A stretch of DNA of 64,000 bases. Source: Conus ventricosus (taxonomy: Eukaryota; Mollusca; Gastropoda; Neogastropoda; Conidae). The notes under the pieces are model-generated. The model did no database searches. It saw only the letters and a program-made list of their open reading frames with translations, and was not told where the DNA came from. The translations under genes and the position numbers were made by a program. Every line of letters starts with the position of its first letter. Within the stretch, counting starts at the first letter, position 1. The stretch spans positions 67,296,698 to 67,360,697 of the forward strand of contig CM031620.1 in assembly GCA_018398815.1 (NCBI GenBank), in the 5' to 3' direction. Below are positions 23,573-35,699 of this stretch, piece after piece.

Positions 23573-24270
23573 AGAAAACAAGATGCAAAGCATATAAAAG
23601 TACTCCCAGTTTATCTTGAATACGCGTGAGATATTCCATAGAGGAAAACCCGTTTTGGGCCATTATAGCCGTTAGTAACGGCTATTCTGTTAAACATCGG
23701 CCATCATCTGTGATCCATAATGAACATACCTACCTACAAATTTTCAGAAAGATCGGCCAGTACTTTCTGAGATTTTCCATAAAGAAGAAAACTGTTATGG
23801 GCCGTTATAGCCGTTTGGTAACGGTTATAACGGTAAAATAACACATCGGGCATCATCCATGGCCCATAAATGAACATGCCTACAAATTTTCAGAAAAATC
23901 GGCCTAGTACTTTCTGAGATATTCTATAAAGAAGGAAACCCGTTATGGGCCGTTATGGCCATTAGTGACGAGTATAACGGTAAAATAACACATCGGCATA
24001 ATCCGTGACCCATAATGAACACACCTACAATTTTTCAGAAAGATCGGCCTAGTACTTTCTGAGATATTCTATAAAGAAGAAACCCCGTTATGGGCCGTTA
24101 TAGCCGTTAGTGACGGCCATAACGGTAAAGTAACACATCGAGCATCATCCGTGACCCATAATGAACATACTACAAATTTTCAGAAAGATCGGCCCAGTAG
24201 TTTTGTCTGGAGCGAGTGGAACACATTTTGACCACGGACGGACGGACGGACGGACAGATAGACAGACAGA

Positions 24271-24301
<31 letters not shown>

Positions 24302-24303
24302 CA

Positions 24304-24361
<58 letters not shown>

Positions 24362-24415
24362 CATTTCTGCGTTCCCATTGTAAAGTACTCCCTGTTCTAT
24401 AAGAACTGGGAGTAC
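23573..24415 (+). mobile_element. Helentron/pearl-like non-autonomous element (copy 2, ~4 satellite units)
   Basis: The same 5' sequence (gcaaagcatataaa then gtactcccag), the same ~145-bp palindromic units, and the same 3' block (tctggagcgagtggaacaca, accacggacgg, then gtactccctgttctataaga with terminal gggagtac) occur as in copy 1. Only about four satellite units are present against about twelve, so the element is ~843 bp instead of ~1.8 kb. The ACGG/ACAG/CA microsatellite is much longer here (about 24230-24361). It lies at the 3' edge of the 31/33-bp array, and an array-like motif (accatgacagc) reappears right after its end at about 24432. That suggests insertion into the array. Confidence 0.75.
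24230..24361 (+). repeat. (ACGG)n(ACAG)n(CA)n compound microsatellite inside the element
   Basis: gacggacggacgg gives way to gacagacagacag and then to CA repeats. The same position in copy 1 holds only acggacgg and a short CA run, so the tract has expanded. Confidence 0.92.
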
Positions 24416-24460
24416 CCAAAAAATCTTACGACCATGACAGCAAAATTCAAAACTACGACA

Positions 24461-24462
<2 letters not shown>

Positions 24463-24497
<35 letters not shown>

Positions 24498-24522
24498 CAA
24501 AAAAAAAAAAAAAAAAAAAAAA
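24463..24522 (+). repeat. Poly(C) followed by poly(A)
   Basis: About 32 cytosines, one T, three more C, then about 24 adenines. Low complexity. Confidence 0.88.
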
Positions 24523-25030
24523 CAAAAACAAAAGCGGAAGTCAAGAACTAGTTACCGGTGATTTTCAGAGTGGACCATGCCAACTGTGAACTGGCAACGA
24601 AGCAGACGCTGACGATGTGGTAACGAACGAGGCCCGACTTTTGCCAAGAATCCCTACACAATCGTTCTGTGATCAACTTGTCTTGACGCCAGATTACATG
24701 ATGCTGAAAAACGTGTTTCAACAGATGTTCGAATGCAGTCCAGCGACTGGCCACGGTGCAGAATTCAGATGATTCAATGTGGCTGTAACTTTCCAATCAT
24801 CCAATCATTTCGGATATGTTTAGATAGTTCATGTATCGCCTTCAGAACATTTTTTTTATATATTGTACATCGTTTGAAGTCAGTTATACGGCACTGCATG
24901 CTTGAATTACTTTTGTAACACGCTTTTCCTGGACGATGTCATGTACGAGTGATTTCTTCCTTTACAACACATCGATTCTAGTGGACATTCTTTGATCCCG
25001 AGATCAAGTGCTCCCGAGATCAAGTGCTTA
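24523..25030. other. Unique sequence, nothing recognised
   Basis: Ordinary composition with short open frames only. No domain, RNA gene or repeat is seen. Confidence 0.5.
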
Positions 25031-25088
25031 CTCATGCGCGCTCGCTCGCACGTGCGCACGCACGCGCGCGCGCGTGTACACACACACA

Positions 25089-25119
<31 letters not shown>

Positions 25120-25180
25120 CACACCACACACACTCAAACTCATACACCACCGACCGGAACACAGACACAACACACACACA

Positions 25181-25222
<42 letters not shown>
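25031..25222 (+). repeat. CA/CG-rich microsatellites
   Basis: A short alternating gcgcgcgcgcgt stretch precedes three CA blocks separated by about 50 bp of unique sequence (cactcaaactcatacaccac and following). Confidence 0.9.
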
Positions 25223-25224
<2 letters not shown>

Positions 25225-25698
25225 CCCGGGTGTCATTTACAGAAGAAACCATACTTCACATATGCAATATGTTAAGACAAAACCCTCCACCTAAGCGAAA
25301 CAAGATTGCTTATCAATGACTTTTTGACGCTTTTCAGACATTTTAAGTCTTTTTTGTGTGTGTGTGTGTTTTTTTAGAAATCTACGTCTAAAAAATTGCA
25401 GTTTTTTTCCAAATCAACTGATTGAATGGTCTAGCTTATTTTAAAACCCTTTCCCACGATAAAACTATACAAGGATCTGTTAGACAAAACAAAATGAGGC
25501 GATGAAAAAATGGAGCAACGGAAAAAAAAAAAACGCTCCTTTTGTGGGTTGTGTGGTTTTTCAACCCGCTTTATGAATAGTGCAAGCATGCCACATCACA
25601 TTTGAACATGAATTTGATCCTTACATCCCTTTGGGGAGTGTTGATGATAACAAATAAACTGGTCAGGGTATCAACAACATAAGCGTTTCTTTGTGTGT

Positions 25699-25699
<1 letters not shown>
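25223..25699. other. Unique AT-rich sequence, nothing recognised
   Basis: It contains a short GT/T run near 25353-25376 and a 12-A run near 25522. No gene signal. Confidence 0.5.

Positions 25700-25756
<57 letters not shown>
25700..25756 (+). repeat. (CA)n microsatellite
   Basis: About 28 uninterrupted CA units. Confidence 0.95.
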
Positions 25757-25758
<2 letters not shown>

Positions 25759-25882
25759 TAATGTTACTTATGACCATTCACATTCATATTGCAGTCTTCA
25801 CATCAACTTTCATGTCCCTTCTCTCATATTTTCTTCCCGCCTCAGTGATTACTACATCTGTAATGGGTAAAGCTGATATGAT

Positions 25883-25883
25883 C

Positions 25884-25952
<69 letters not shown>
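25883..25952 (+). repeat. (AT)n microsatellite
   Basis: About 70 bp of alternating A and T. It directly precedes a putative dispersed repeat beginning actagcagggacacccggcg. Confidence 0.92.
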
Positions 25953-26085
25953 CTAGCAGGGACACCCGGCGTTGCCCGGATATGAATATTCTTTGCGGTA
26001 CTCACGTGACGGCAAACATGTATTGTTTTGATTTATAATCAATCCCCCCACCCCCATCTTCCACCCCCCCCCCCACACAAATGCA

Positions 26086-26135
<50 letters not shown>

Positions 26136-26690
26136 CATTCTATTGTTTTCACACACGCATGCCCCAAACCCACTGGATGAAGATGGATTCTGACCAAATT
26201 TATTTTTATGAAGATACACTGGGATATGAGAATGCATCCGTGTCATCTCTCTCATACATCCTATTGTTTTCACACATGCATGCCCCAAACCCACTGGATC
26301 AGGATAAAAAATTACGGTTTTTAACGGTCAATGTTAAGTTTCGGTTTTTAAAAATTGTATATCATTGTTTAGCGTTTAAAACTGCACTGTATGTATATCG
26401 AATTTCTTCAAGAATACTCTAAATATATAAAATAACGTTTTTTAACGGTCAATTTTGAATTTCGGTTCGTAAAAATTCTATATCATTTTTCGGCGTTTAA
26501 AACTGCACATGTATACCAAATTTTATCAAGAACAGCCTAAATTTTGAAAAAAAACGGTTTTCAACGGTCAAATTAATGGTCATAATGACTATCTAATGAC
26601 CCTATGTTACCGCTGGATGTTCATGTAGGCTTATGTCAAGTTTGGTGGCGATCCGATGACTCTCGTGGCCAGCAATGTGCTTTCATTTGA
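25953..26690 (+). repeat. Putative dispersed repeat beginning acacccggcgttgcccgg
   Basis: The start gggacacccggcgttgcccg next to an AT microsatellite, and a later segment tcaagtttggtggcgatccg near 26636, have the look of a common invertebrate interspersed repeat that I recognise by style but cannot name. Inside are a CT microsatellite (26090-26133), two copies of tcatacatyctattgttttc plus cgcatgccccaaacccactg (about 26132 and 26249), and three A/T-rich lines with acggtttttaacggtcaa. No protein is coded. Confidence 0.5.
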
Positions 26691-27342
26691 ACAGAAAAAA
26701 ATACTGAGTCCAAATGGAGTCATAAGCATTTTAAGTTTGTAGCTCATCTGCTTTCCAAATTCAGTCCAGGGGGAAAGCCAAATGTCCGTAACTTGTACAG
26801 AAAATTGTACAGAAACCTTTGCATTTGAGCAGACCGTTTATTTTCACATGCTTGTAATTCAATGTTCGAAAGAAAGAAAACGGCAAAACCAGGCAATTCT
26901 ACATTCGATCAAATTCGATCAAATTAAACGCTTTACGAACTTGATGATAGATAGAGAAACAGAGGATACACAGTAAAACAAAGCGAGTCCTAGTGCGCGC
27001 GCGCGCGCACACACACATACACACAGTGAAAGAGAGAGAGATACACTTACTTCATTTTTTTCCCTCAAGGTAACTGGTCAACTGGTGCTCTAAGAACCAG
27101 TCCTGTGTTGAGTCTCTTGCCGTCACTGTGAACTGTCCACGTTGCTTGCTGCTGGAGACACACGTCGTTGAATGACGGGACGGCACACGAGCTTATGTTA
27201 CGAAAGCCTCCCTCTAACCCTGAGCGTTGACACGTAACCAGGTTTCAACATCGGGTACATGGTGTCCACAACACCTTGTTGTCCAGGCCCTAATGACGGA
27301 GAAAAGCCCCCATTAAAGCCCCGTGTGAAAAACAGGGTGGTG
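26691..27342. other. Unique sequence with a small CG/CA microsatellite
   Basis: A gcgcgcgcgc/cacaca patch lies at about 26996-27027, followed by a short GA run. Nothing else is recognised. Confidence 0.5.
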
Positions 27343-28320
<978 letters not shown>

Positions 28321-28533
28321 GAGTGTGTGTGTGTGTGTGTGTGTGTTTGAAAGCATAAGTAAATAAGGATCCGCTTGTGTCATTAGAGTATGTGTGCGAG
28401 AGCGCGAGCATGAACATGGAAGACAGAGATTGCGGACGACGGACGGTGAGTGGATAGTGTTTGGAGAGGGTATGATGTGCCTTGTATGCGGAGAGAGCGG
28501 CTTCGATGTGTGTGTGGTGGGGAGGGGGGAGGG

Positions 28534-28571
<38 letters not shown>

Positions 28572-28618
28572 GGTGGGGGGGGGGGGGGGGGTGGTGGTGT
28601 GTTCTGTGTGTGGGGTTC

Positions 28619-28674
<56 letters not shown>

Positions 28675-28675
28675 G
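28321..28675 (+). repeat. GT microsatellite cluster with poly(G)
   Basis: GT runs at about 28323-28347, 28537-28569 and 28619-28673, with a ~18-nt poly(G) near 28574-28591. Confidence 0.92.
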
Positions 28676-29999
<1,324 letters not shown>

Positions 30000-30615
30000 G
30001 TTCTATCGAGTGGGTAAAGAGCATAGGACATTCACTTCATGAAGTGTTGCCTCAGGATTGGTATGGGTGCGAGCAAGGGTTCAAATCCGTATCTTGATGG
30101 GGTCACGTGACAATGTGACGGTGTCTCTTCTTGTCTGCGTCTGATGCTTGTTCCCGTCTCTGGCTAGAACTGAACAGGCAGCCCCCTAAAACAGCACCAG
30201 CCACAGCACATCATGACCGGTCTCCATTTGCAGTTGATTACATGGATAAGGTGGAAGATCTGTCAGCCCAAGGCCACCCCTGCTTCTACTCCACCCTCCT
30301 GTTACCAACTCATCATCCAGTAGACTCACAAACGAAAGCAGACTATCTTAGCATGAAGATTAAAACCATTGACTAAGGAGCAAACAGACCAATGTACTGT
30401 GTCATGTGCATTTTTCCCTTCGCCCAACAGCAATTTCCCGATAACAACTTTCAACTCGTTACAGGACCATAAGGTACAAAAATATCTTCATATAATTGTG
30501 ACGAACTATTTTTCGTCCGGTCACAAATTTTTACAACCGCGTTTGCCGGAACATGTTCACCGGAAAACCGGTTGGTTAGTTTACCTGACTTGCTGCTCAC
30601 CTGCGCTCTGTATAA
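30000..30615. other. Unresolved sequence
   Basis: An 81-codon open frame on the + strand (30131-30376) has fairly ordinary composition but no recognised domain. A tRNA-like box B (ggttcaaatcc, 30078-30088) occurs without a convincing box A. Nothing here is firm enough to call. Confidence 0.35.
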
Positions 30616-30664
30616 GCAGGGACCGTACAGCAAAGGGATGCGCAGCTGGCCGGCTTCCCCTTCT

Positions 30665-30738
30665 CTGAGTCACTAACGAAGTACTGAAAGGGGCGGGCCC
30701 CACCACCTAGTGCGTACAGAACTTCCGGTGTCGGTGGT
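30665..30738 (+). promoter_or_regulatory. Candidate GC-rich core promoter / 5' leader
   Basis: It contains an Sp1-like GC box (aggggcggg at about 30688) about 50 bp upstream of an ATG in fair context (gtaacatgg) at 30740. No TATA box is evident. This is speculative and rests on the exon candidate that follows. Confidence 0.2.
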
Positions 30739-30739
30739 A

Positions 30740-30769
30740 ACATGGAGTTTGGCAGACAAAACATCGTTG
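30740..30769 (+). CDS. Candidate first coding exon (MEFGRQNIVE) with splice donor
   Basis: Ten codons from ATG to GAG are followed directly by gtaagc, a strong splice-donor match. A plausible next exon is 31139-31179, after attccag and before gtattcc, reading WPKRDCGQVSVAV in phase. I do not recognise the protein. Both the donor and the small second exon could be chance matches in non-coding DNA. Transcript evidence would be needed to accept it. Confidence 0.2.
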
Positions 30770-31249
30770 AGGTAAGCATTCTTTTTCCATAATTCAGCGG
30801 TTGTTATGCGTTTACTATAAGACATGTGTTATGACTTTGTGTTGTGGAGGAATGTAGAGTGCGAAACCTATCGACATGTGCAAGTAATTACCCTATAACT
30901 GATAACGCGGCCACAGTTTACTCGGCGTACAAGCGTGTAAACAAACCATGCCTGTGCTCGAGAGATGCGCTAGTCAGTGTGTAGTTGTGCTCCGCGCAGC
31001 TTTAGTCTTTCATGTCTCCCTTCTTGTATGCATTGATGTACAGCTGGTTGCTATATTTTTCAGTACTTTCGTACTTGCTGTACGGTCCCTGGTATAAGCC
31101 AGCAGTCTCTACAACAATTCCGGCAGTGCAACATTCCAGTGGCCGAAGAGGGACTGCGGACAAGTTTCTGTGGCAGTCAGGTATTCCATTATTAGTAAAT
31201 TGAATTCTCAAACCGAAATCGTTTCTCCCCTCCTATAGGCGACTGTAAC

Positions 31250-31960
31250 TTTTTCAGCGCCTGGTGAAGGTCTTTAAAAAAAATAGTATCTGTTGTTCTT
31301 TAATATATCTTTTGACTTGATAGGGTGATGAGAGGAAATTGTTTTTAGAAAGTGTGTTTATCTTTCTCTGAATAGAAAGAAGAAAAAATATGTTGTTGAT
31401 GAGTGATTGGAAAAGGAGGTGGTTTAGCTAGTTCATTGCTTTATGAAAAAAAGTGTTGTTTATCCTTTTCGCAAAAGTATTATAATGATGCAAAAAAAAA
31501 TGTTTTTACCCTTTTCGCTAATGTATTATAATGATGCAAATGATAGTAAGCTCCGGAAGTGAGCGATGGAAATTATCGTGCATTAATGGTTGGAAGATCT
31601 ATTCTGAATTCTGTTGTGGGAAGCCCAACGGAAATCCGTCTGATGTATTCTGAATTTTGATGTGGGAAGATAAACGGAAATCGTTTTGATATGTATTCAA
31701 ACCATCCTTTGATATGTATAATGAACATCTATCCGTTGATAAACAAGAATGTACGGAAATCGCTTTGATATGTATTTAAGGCTTGTTTCTGTTAATAATG
31801 AATATTTTTATCTTGACAAAAAGGATAAACGGAAATCAATCTTTGAAATGTAGTGATTATGTGAAATGATAAAACACTCTTGTCTTGATGAAAGATACGA
31901 ACGGAAATCATTTTTATATGCAATGATCGTATTTTTGGTACAGAAATCCTCCTCCTCCCC

Positions 31961-31961
<1 letters not shown>
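31250..31961 (+). repeat. AT-rich region with dispersed short direct repeats
   Basis: ccttttcgcwaawgtattat plus aatgatgcaaa occurs twice (about 31459 and 31511). acggaaatcgttttgatatg or close forms recur near 31629, 31675, 31755, 31830 and 31902 at 45-80-bp spacing. This is a diverged minisatellite, not coding. Confidence 0.6.

Positions 31962-32029
<68 letters not shown>
31962..32029 (+). repeat. ~68-nt poly(C) tract
   Basis: Uninterrupted cytosines preceded by a cctcctcccct lead-in. Compare the ~69-nt tract at 13634-13702. Confidence 0.85.
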
Positions 32030-32199
32030 ATATTTGCAAAACCAAGATTCCGAAAATCATAGAATGTTCTATTGTAATATTGTATTGAAACGTTGTAGAT
32101 TTCGCTATGGGTAATTTTCCCAAGTTCTGGTGTAAGATAAAGTAACTGTAAGTTATGAATAAGAATAATAACCATGATGAATAATAGCCATGTTGTAGG

Positions 32200-32790
32200 C
32201 TAGATAATCAAGGTAGTTATCAGTTCCCCCAGGTGAAGTCGTAGCCCTGGTGTGACTGGGAACTGGCTGCCACTGCTACCGGGTCTGGGGCGTAGCCAGG
32301 ATCTACACCCCACCCCCACCCCCACCCCTGTCTCCACCCTGCTGGGGTGTGGAGAGATCGATTTGGAGATCGACAGTGACCCGTTGTGCCGGCTGTGCCA
32401 GAGCCGCCGCTTCTGTTGGGCCAGAGCCGCCGCTCCTGTCGTGTTAGAACCAGCGACCTGTTGTGCCAGTTGTACCAGAGCCGCCGCTTCTGCCGTGCCG
32501 GAGCCGCCGCTCTTGAGGTGTTAGAACCAGCGACCTGTTGTGCCAGTTGTACCAGAGCCATCGTTCTTGCTGTACCAGGGCCGTCGCTTCTGTGGTGTTA
32601 GAGCCAACGATCTGTTGTGCCAGAGCCGCAGCTCTTGTGTAGTGTTAGAACCAACGATTTGCTGTGTTGAAGCCGCTGCTCCTATTTGTGTGAGAGCCGC
32701 AGCTCGCCGTCGCTCCTGTGTTGGACAGAGCCGTCGCTCCGGTTCGGTGTTGGACTCTGTGAGCTGCTCCTCCTGACGGTGCGAGACCCA
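32200..32790 (+). repeat. GC-rich degenerate minisatellite (gccagagccgccgctcctg)
   Basis: After a ccaccc run near 32310-32335, units like gccagagccgccgcttctg and ttagaaccagcgacctgttg alternate. A ~76-bp composite (gttagaaccagcgacctgtt followed by gtgccagttgtaccagagcc) repeats at about 32443 and 32519. Open frames are present on both strands but consist of repeated S, R, A, C and P. I see no domain. Confidence 0.7.
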
Positions 32791-33090
32791 GGAGAAGACT
32801 TTTCTTCATCGCTCCTTGCAAGTGACTTGTGACGTCCGAGGAACTGTCGTATTGGGCTGGACGTGACCCATAGTAGAAATGGTGTTATTTATATATGCCT
32901 CTGTAGCGTGTACGCCTAGAGCTACGGCGTACGTTAAAATTCTACTGTCTTGATGATATTATTGTGGCTTTGATTTCAGAGGAGGAAGGCTGTCGTAAGT
33001 CCTGTTACTGGCTGGTACCTTTTTTTCTATTTTTTCATTGTTTTTGTCCACTTGGTAATGGCGGGTAACAGGAGGGTGAAGTAGGAGAGT
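32791..33090. other. Unique sequence, nothing recognised
   Basis: It contains a small inverted pair around gtgtacgcctagagctacgg (about 32920). No gene signal. Confidence 0.45.
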
Positions 33091-33199
33091 GGTCTTCACA
33101 TGCGTGGCCTTGTGTCAACTGATGCTCCTCCTTATCGTTAACCCAGCTAACCGCTTTGGACAAAGACGAAGAGCTGAACCTTCCTCTTTTGCACTTTGG

Positions 33200-33530
33200 T
33201 ATATTGAATCTCTGTGGCCGTTGCCATCACACAGTGACATCTGCCAGGGAGCAGTTAAATCCCTTGACATGTTAATGAAATACACTATGCGTTGTCTATA
33301 CCCTATGTCAACATAGCGCAGGTTTCCTAGGATGACACAGAACTGCACCTGCCCGGTTTGGCAGGTAAGGATAGCACTTCTCTGAGCCCCGCTGGTGCTT
33401 TCAGCTGCATCGTTTTCTCATCTGCCTTCTGGCCGACTCTGGGGAAAGACCCAGTGACGGTGAGGAGAGACCCTCTGACCACAGGAAAAGTCCTGTTGAC
33501 AGCGGGAAAAAAAACTACTACCCTGGATCC
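33200..33530 (+). repeat. Dispersed repeat shared with 42160-42510 and partly 38590-38660
   Basis: tgccagggagcagttaaatc then ccttgac and gcgcaggtttcc here matches tgccaaggagcaattatgtc then ccttgac and gcgcaggcttcc near 42450-42505. aagtcctgttgacagcggga at about 33489 matches aagtcctgttgacggcggga at about 42174, although their order relative to the other block differs. The element is unnamed and has no recognised protein. Confidence 0.6.
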
Positions 33531-33564
33531 TGCGCAGGGGGCACGTAAGTGTATTGCCAGTATG

Positions 33565-34362
33565 GTCTAGAGAAAGGCTACGGATACATCAGGGTGAAAA
33601 GCCCTGATTCTGACATCTTCATCTTACTGTACTATGCTCAGCAATTCAGTGAAGTAACCATTCTTTTTGACACAGGAAAGGAAACAGAAAACGTCTCCTG
33701 AATGTCACACAGCTTGCTTGTGAAAGAACACAAGAACATTGCTCTGCGCTCTTGGGTTTGCATGCGTTTACGGGATGTGACAGTTGTAGCACCTTTAAAT
33801 GAAGAGGGAAGGTGAGGGCCATGAAAATTCTCCAGCAAAAACAAAGGTTTCATCGTGTTTTGGCAAAACTGGGTGAGTACTAGAAGGTCAGTGAGGAGCT
33901 CATACAGGGACTGGAGTCATTCACATGTTGTCTCTACGGAAAACCATGTTTTGCCAAAGTTGACGAGCTCAGACATTACCTGCTGAAAGAAAAATGTGAA
34001 GGTGACATCATGAGTGCATCACACAACATTGACCTTGGCACAATGCCACCATGTCGCAAGAGCCTTGAGCAGCACATTAAGAGACCGCAATTTCCAAGTT
34101 GGCATCTGGAAGCCCTCTCATCAGGCCATGCCAGAGATTCCCCTACCTACGAATGGCCACGGATGGATGATGAAGGAAGGAGAACTTGAACCTTGTGGAC
34201 AGAGGAGGAGGAAGAGCTGATCATCCCCCAGCCAGTTACTGACAGTCTTCTGGATGACTTACCAGACCGAGATGATGATGATGATGACACACAGTGTCTA
34301 CTGCAGAATAGACTGGATGATAGCTTTGACTCTGAATCTGATGATTCAGATGATGATTGAAA
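33565..34362 (+). pseudogene. Fragment of a multicopy invertebrate gene family with a PIN/FEN-like nuclease motif
   Basis: Read through several frameshifts, this encodes GYIRVKSPDSDIFILL (about 33585-33630), ILFDTGKG, LLGLHAFTGCDSC (about 33744), MPPCRKSLEQHI (about 34044), NFQVGIWKPSHQ (about 34090), IPLPTNGHGWMM (about 34138), then a very acidic tail (DRDDDDDDTQ, FDSESDDSDDD) ending in a stop at about 34360. The order matches an uncharacterised family I know as highly repeated in molluscs and cnidarians. There the SPDTD segment resembles metal-binding acidic residues of PIN/FEN-like nucleases. The family name and a mobile-element origin are inference. At least three frameshifts and two stops are present, one at a short G run, so sequencing error could explain part of the damage. 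The N-terminal part is missing. Confidence 0.6.
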
Positions 34363-34489
34363 AGCAGAGAATCCCAAGCAAAAGTTTGCTTGCACTGCGA
34401 TCAGACTGAGTTTTTTTTGGAGAACAGAAAATGAATTGGAGGAGAGCTATTGTAGCTTTTGCCAGTGTTCCAGAACTTCAACTGATCCT

Positions 34490-35010
34490 GTCTTTTGGGG
34501 GTAAGGATTGATTTACTTGCAATTTCAATGTAACTGATTGGTTTGAAACCTTCAACCTTCACCTTAAGTATCCTAATGCATTTTTTTGTTTGTTGTGAAA
34601 ATGTTTCCATAGTCTGGGACTTTTTTAATTTTTTAAAGATGACATCTTTTAATTCAGAGAATGATCATGTTTTACAGAGTGCCATTGAAACCTTTTTTTG
34701 CCTGTGGAAATTTAAGTATATTAGTGTTTCTAGGTGAATACTCGCTGTATTTTATAAATCCAGTAATAATTTGTGGGTTTCAGTTCGGACTGACGCATTT
34801 AGGACTGTGGGCGATATTCCAGTTTTTGGGGGGTAGGGGTGATCTTTTTGCAATTGTAACGTGCCTAATTAGTCTAGAACCTTCAAACCTGGTCAAAATT
34901 ATTCTGATGTATTGTAGTTTATGAAAATATGTTCCAAGTGACGAATTTCAAAATGTTTTTTTTAAGTGCGAGAGATGACATCGTCTTTTAGTCATGAAAA
35001 TAACAGTGTG
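34490..35010 (+). repeat. Two diverged tandem copies of a ~320-bp AT-rich block
   Basis: tttgggggtaaggattgatt, gaaccttcaa and gacatcttttaattcagaga at 34490-34670 correspond in order to tttggggggtaggggtgatc, gaaccttcaa and gacatcgtcttttagtcatg at 34825-35000. They follow the acidic-tail pseudogene and may be its duplicated 3' untranslated region. Confidence 0.55.
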
Positions 35011-35690
35011 CGAAGAACATGCGTTACTGAAGCCAAAATATAGCCTGACTATTAATTGTAATGCTCTTTTATGATACCTACTAATTGCTTTTAATAAACA
35101 AGGAAGCAAAAATAGTTTTCTAAGTTTTAATACTACTTGATTACTTATTGAAAATGCAATTGCCGAAAACAGTTTCCTTGCGGCAAGGGCAATAACTCTA
35201 AGACCATCCCAATTTTTTTTCTGTTAACATGCATAAATGGATTCAGCACATCCAGGAGCACATTTTAGACTTAGTCTGGTTTAGACCGGAGGGGGGGGGG
35301 GGGGGTGAAGCGTAACCCCCCGCTCCTCACCGACTAGAAACCTGGCTGGGTCTTGATGTTACAATTTAAAAGGGAGACAAGAGAGGAGGAACTTTTGCGA
35401 ATAATGACGAGTTGCAAGCCTCCTTTCATTTATCGTTTTGAGATCTTTGTATTTTCGGTCAGTGTAGTGCTATTGTTGATTTATTTAAAAGATTGGGAAA
35501 ATGAACGCATGCCTAATTGTTCAGTATTATTTGGATCGACTGATAATGCGAGTGGAATGTTCAAGATTGTGTTAGAATGTTCACCAGGTTTCCATAAGTT
35601 GCTAGTGCATTACCACAGCTTTGAAACTGTTGTAGGCCTAGAAGCTGACCGAATTACATTCGCATACGCTCGTCACGATTTCATTGGTTA
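35011..35690. other. Unresolved sequence with poly(G) and one 112-codon open frame
   Basis: A ~16-nt poly(G) lies at 35290-35306. The + strand frame at 35353-35691 (starting MMLQFKRETREEE, with a hydrophobic FVFSVSVVLLLIYL stretch near residues 33-46) has natural-looking composition and could encode a small single-pass membrane protein. I recognise no family and see no upstream context, so it may be chance. Confidence 0.3.
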
Positions 35691-35699
35691 AGCTTACTG

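Larger units (their letters stand above)
30617..31091. repeat. Perfect 16-bp inverted repeat flanking ~440 bp
   Basis: cagggaccgtacagca at 30617-30632 is the exact reverse complement of tgctgtacggtccctg at 31076-31091. Similarity extends weakly outwards (tataag on both sides). The enclosed segment contains the first-exon candidate. It could be a small foldback or a regulatory pair. Confidence 0.5.

Noticed and set aside
30010..30100. Second tRNA-derived SINE
   Set aside because: Only a box-B-like ggttcaaatcc is convincing. Box A is weak, and no tail or target duplication was found.
32220..32561. Open frames in the GC-rich minisatellite
   Set aside because: Both strands and several frames are open because of the repeat unit. 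Composition is repetitive and no domain is visible.
35353..35691. Confident small membrane-protein gene
   Set aside because: One hydrophobic stretch and natural composition are not enough. Start context, homology and neighbours give no support, so it is described only as unresolved.
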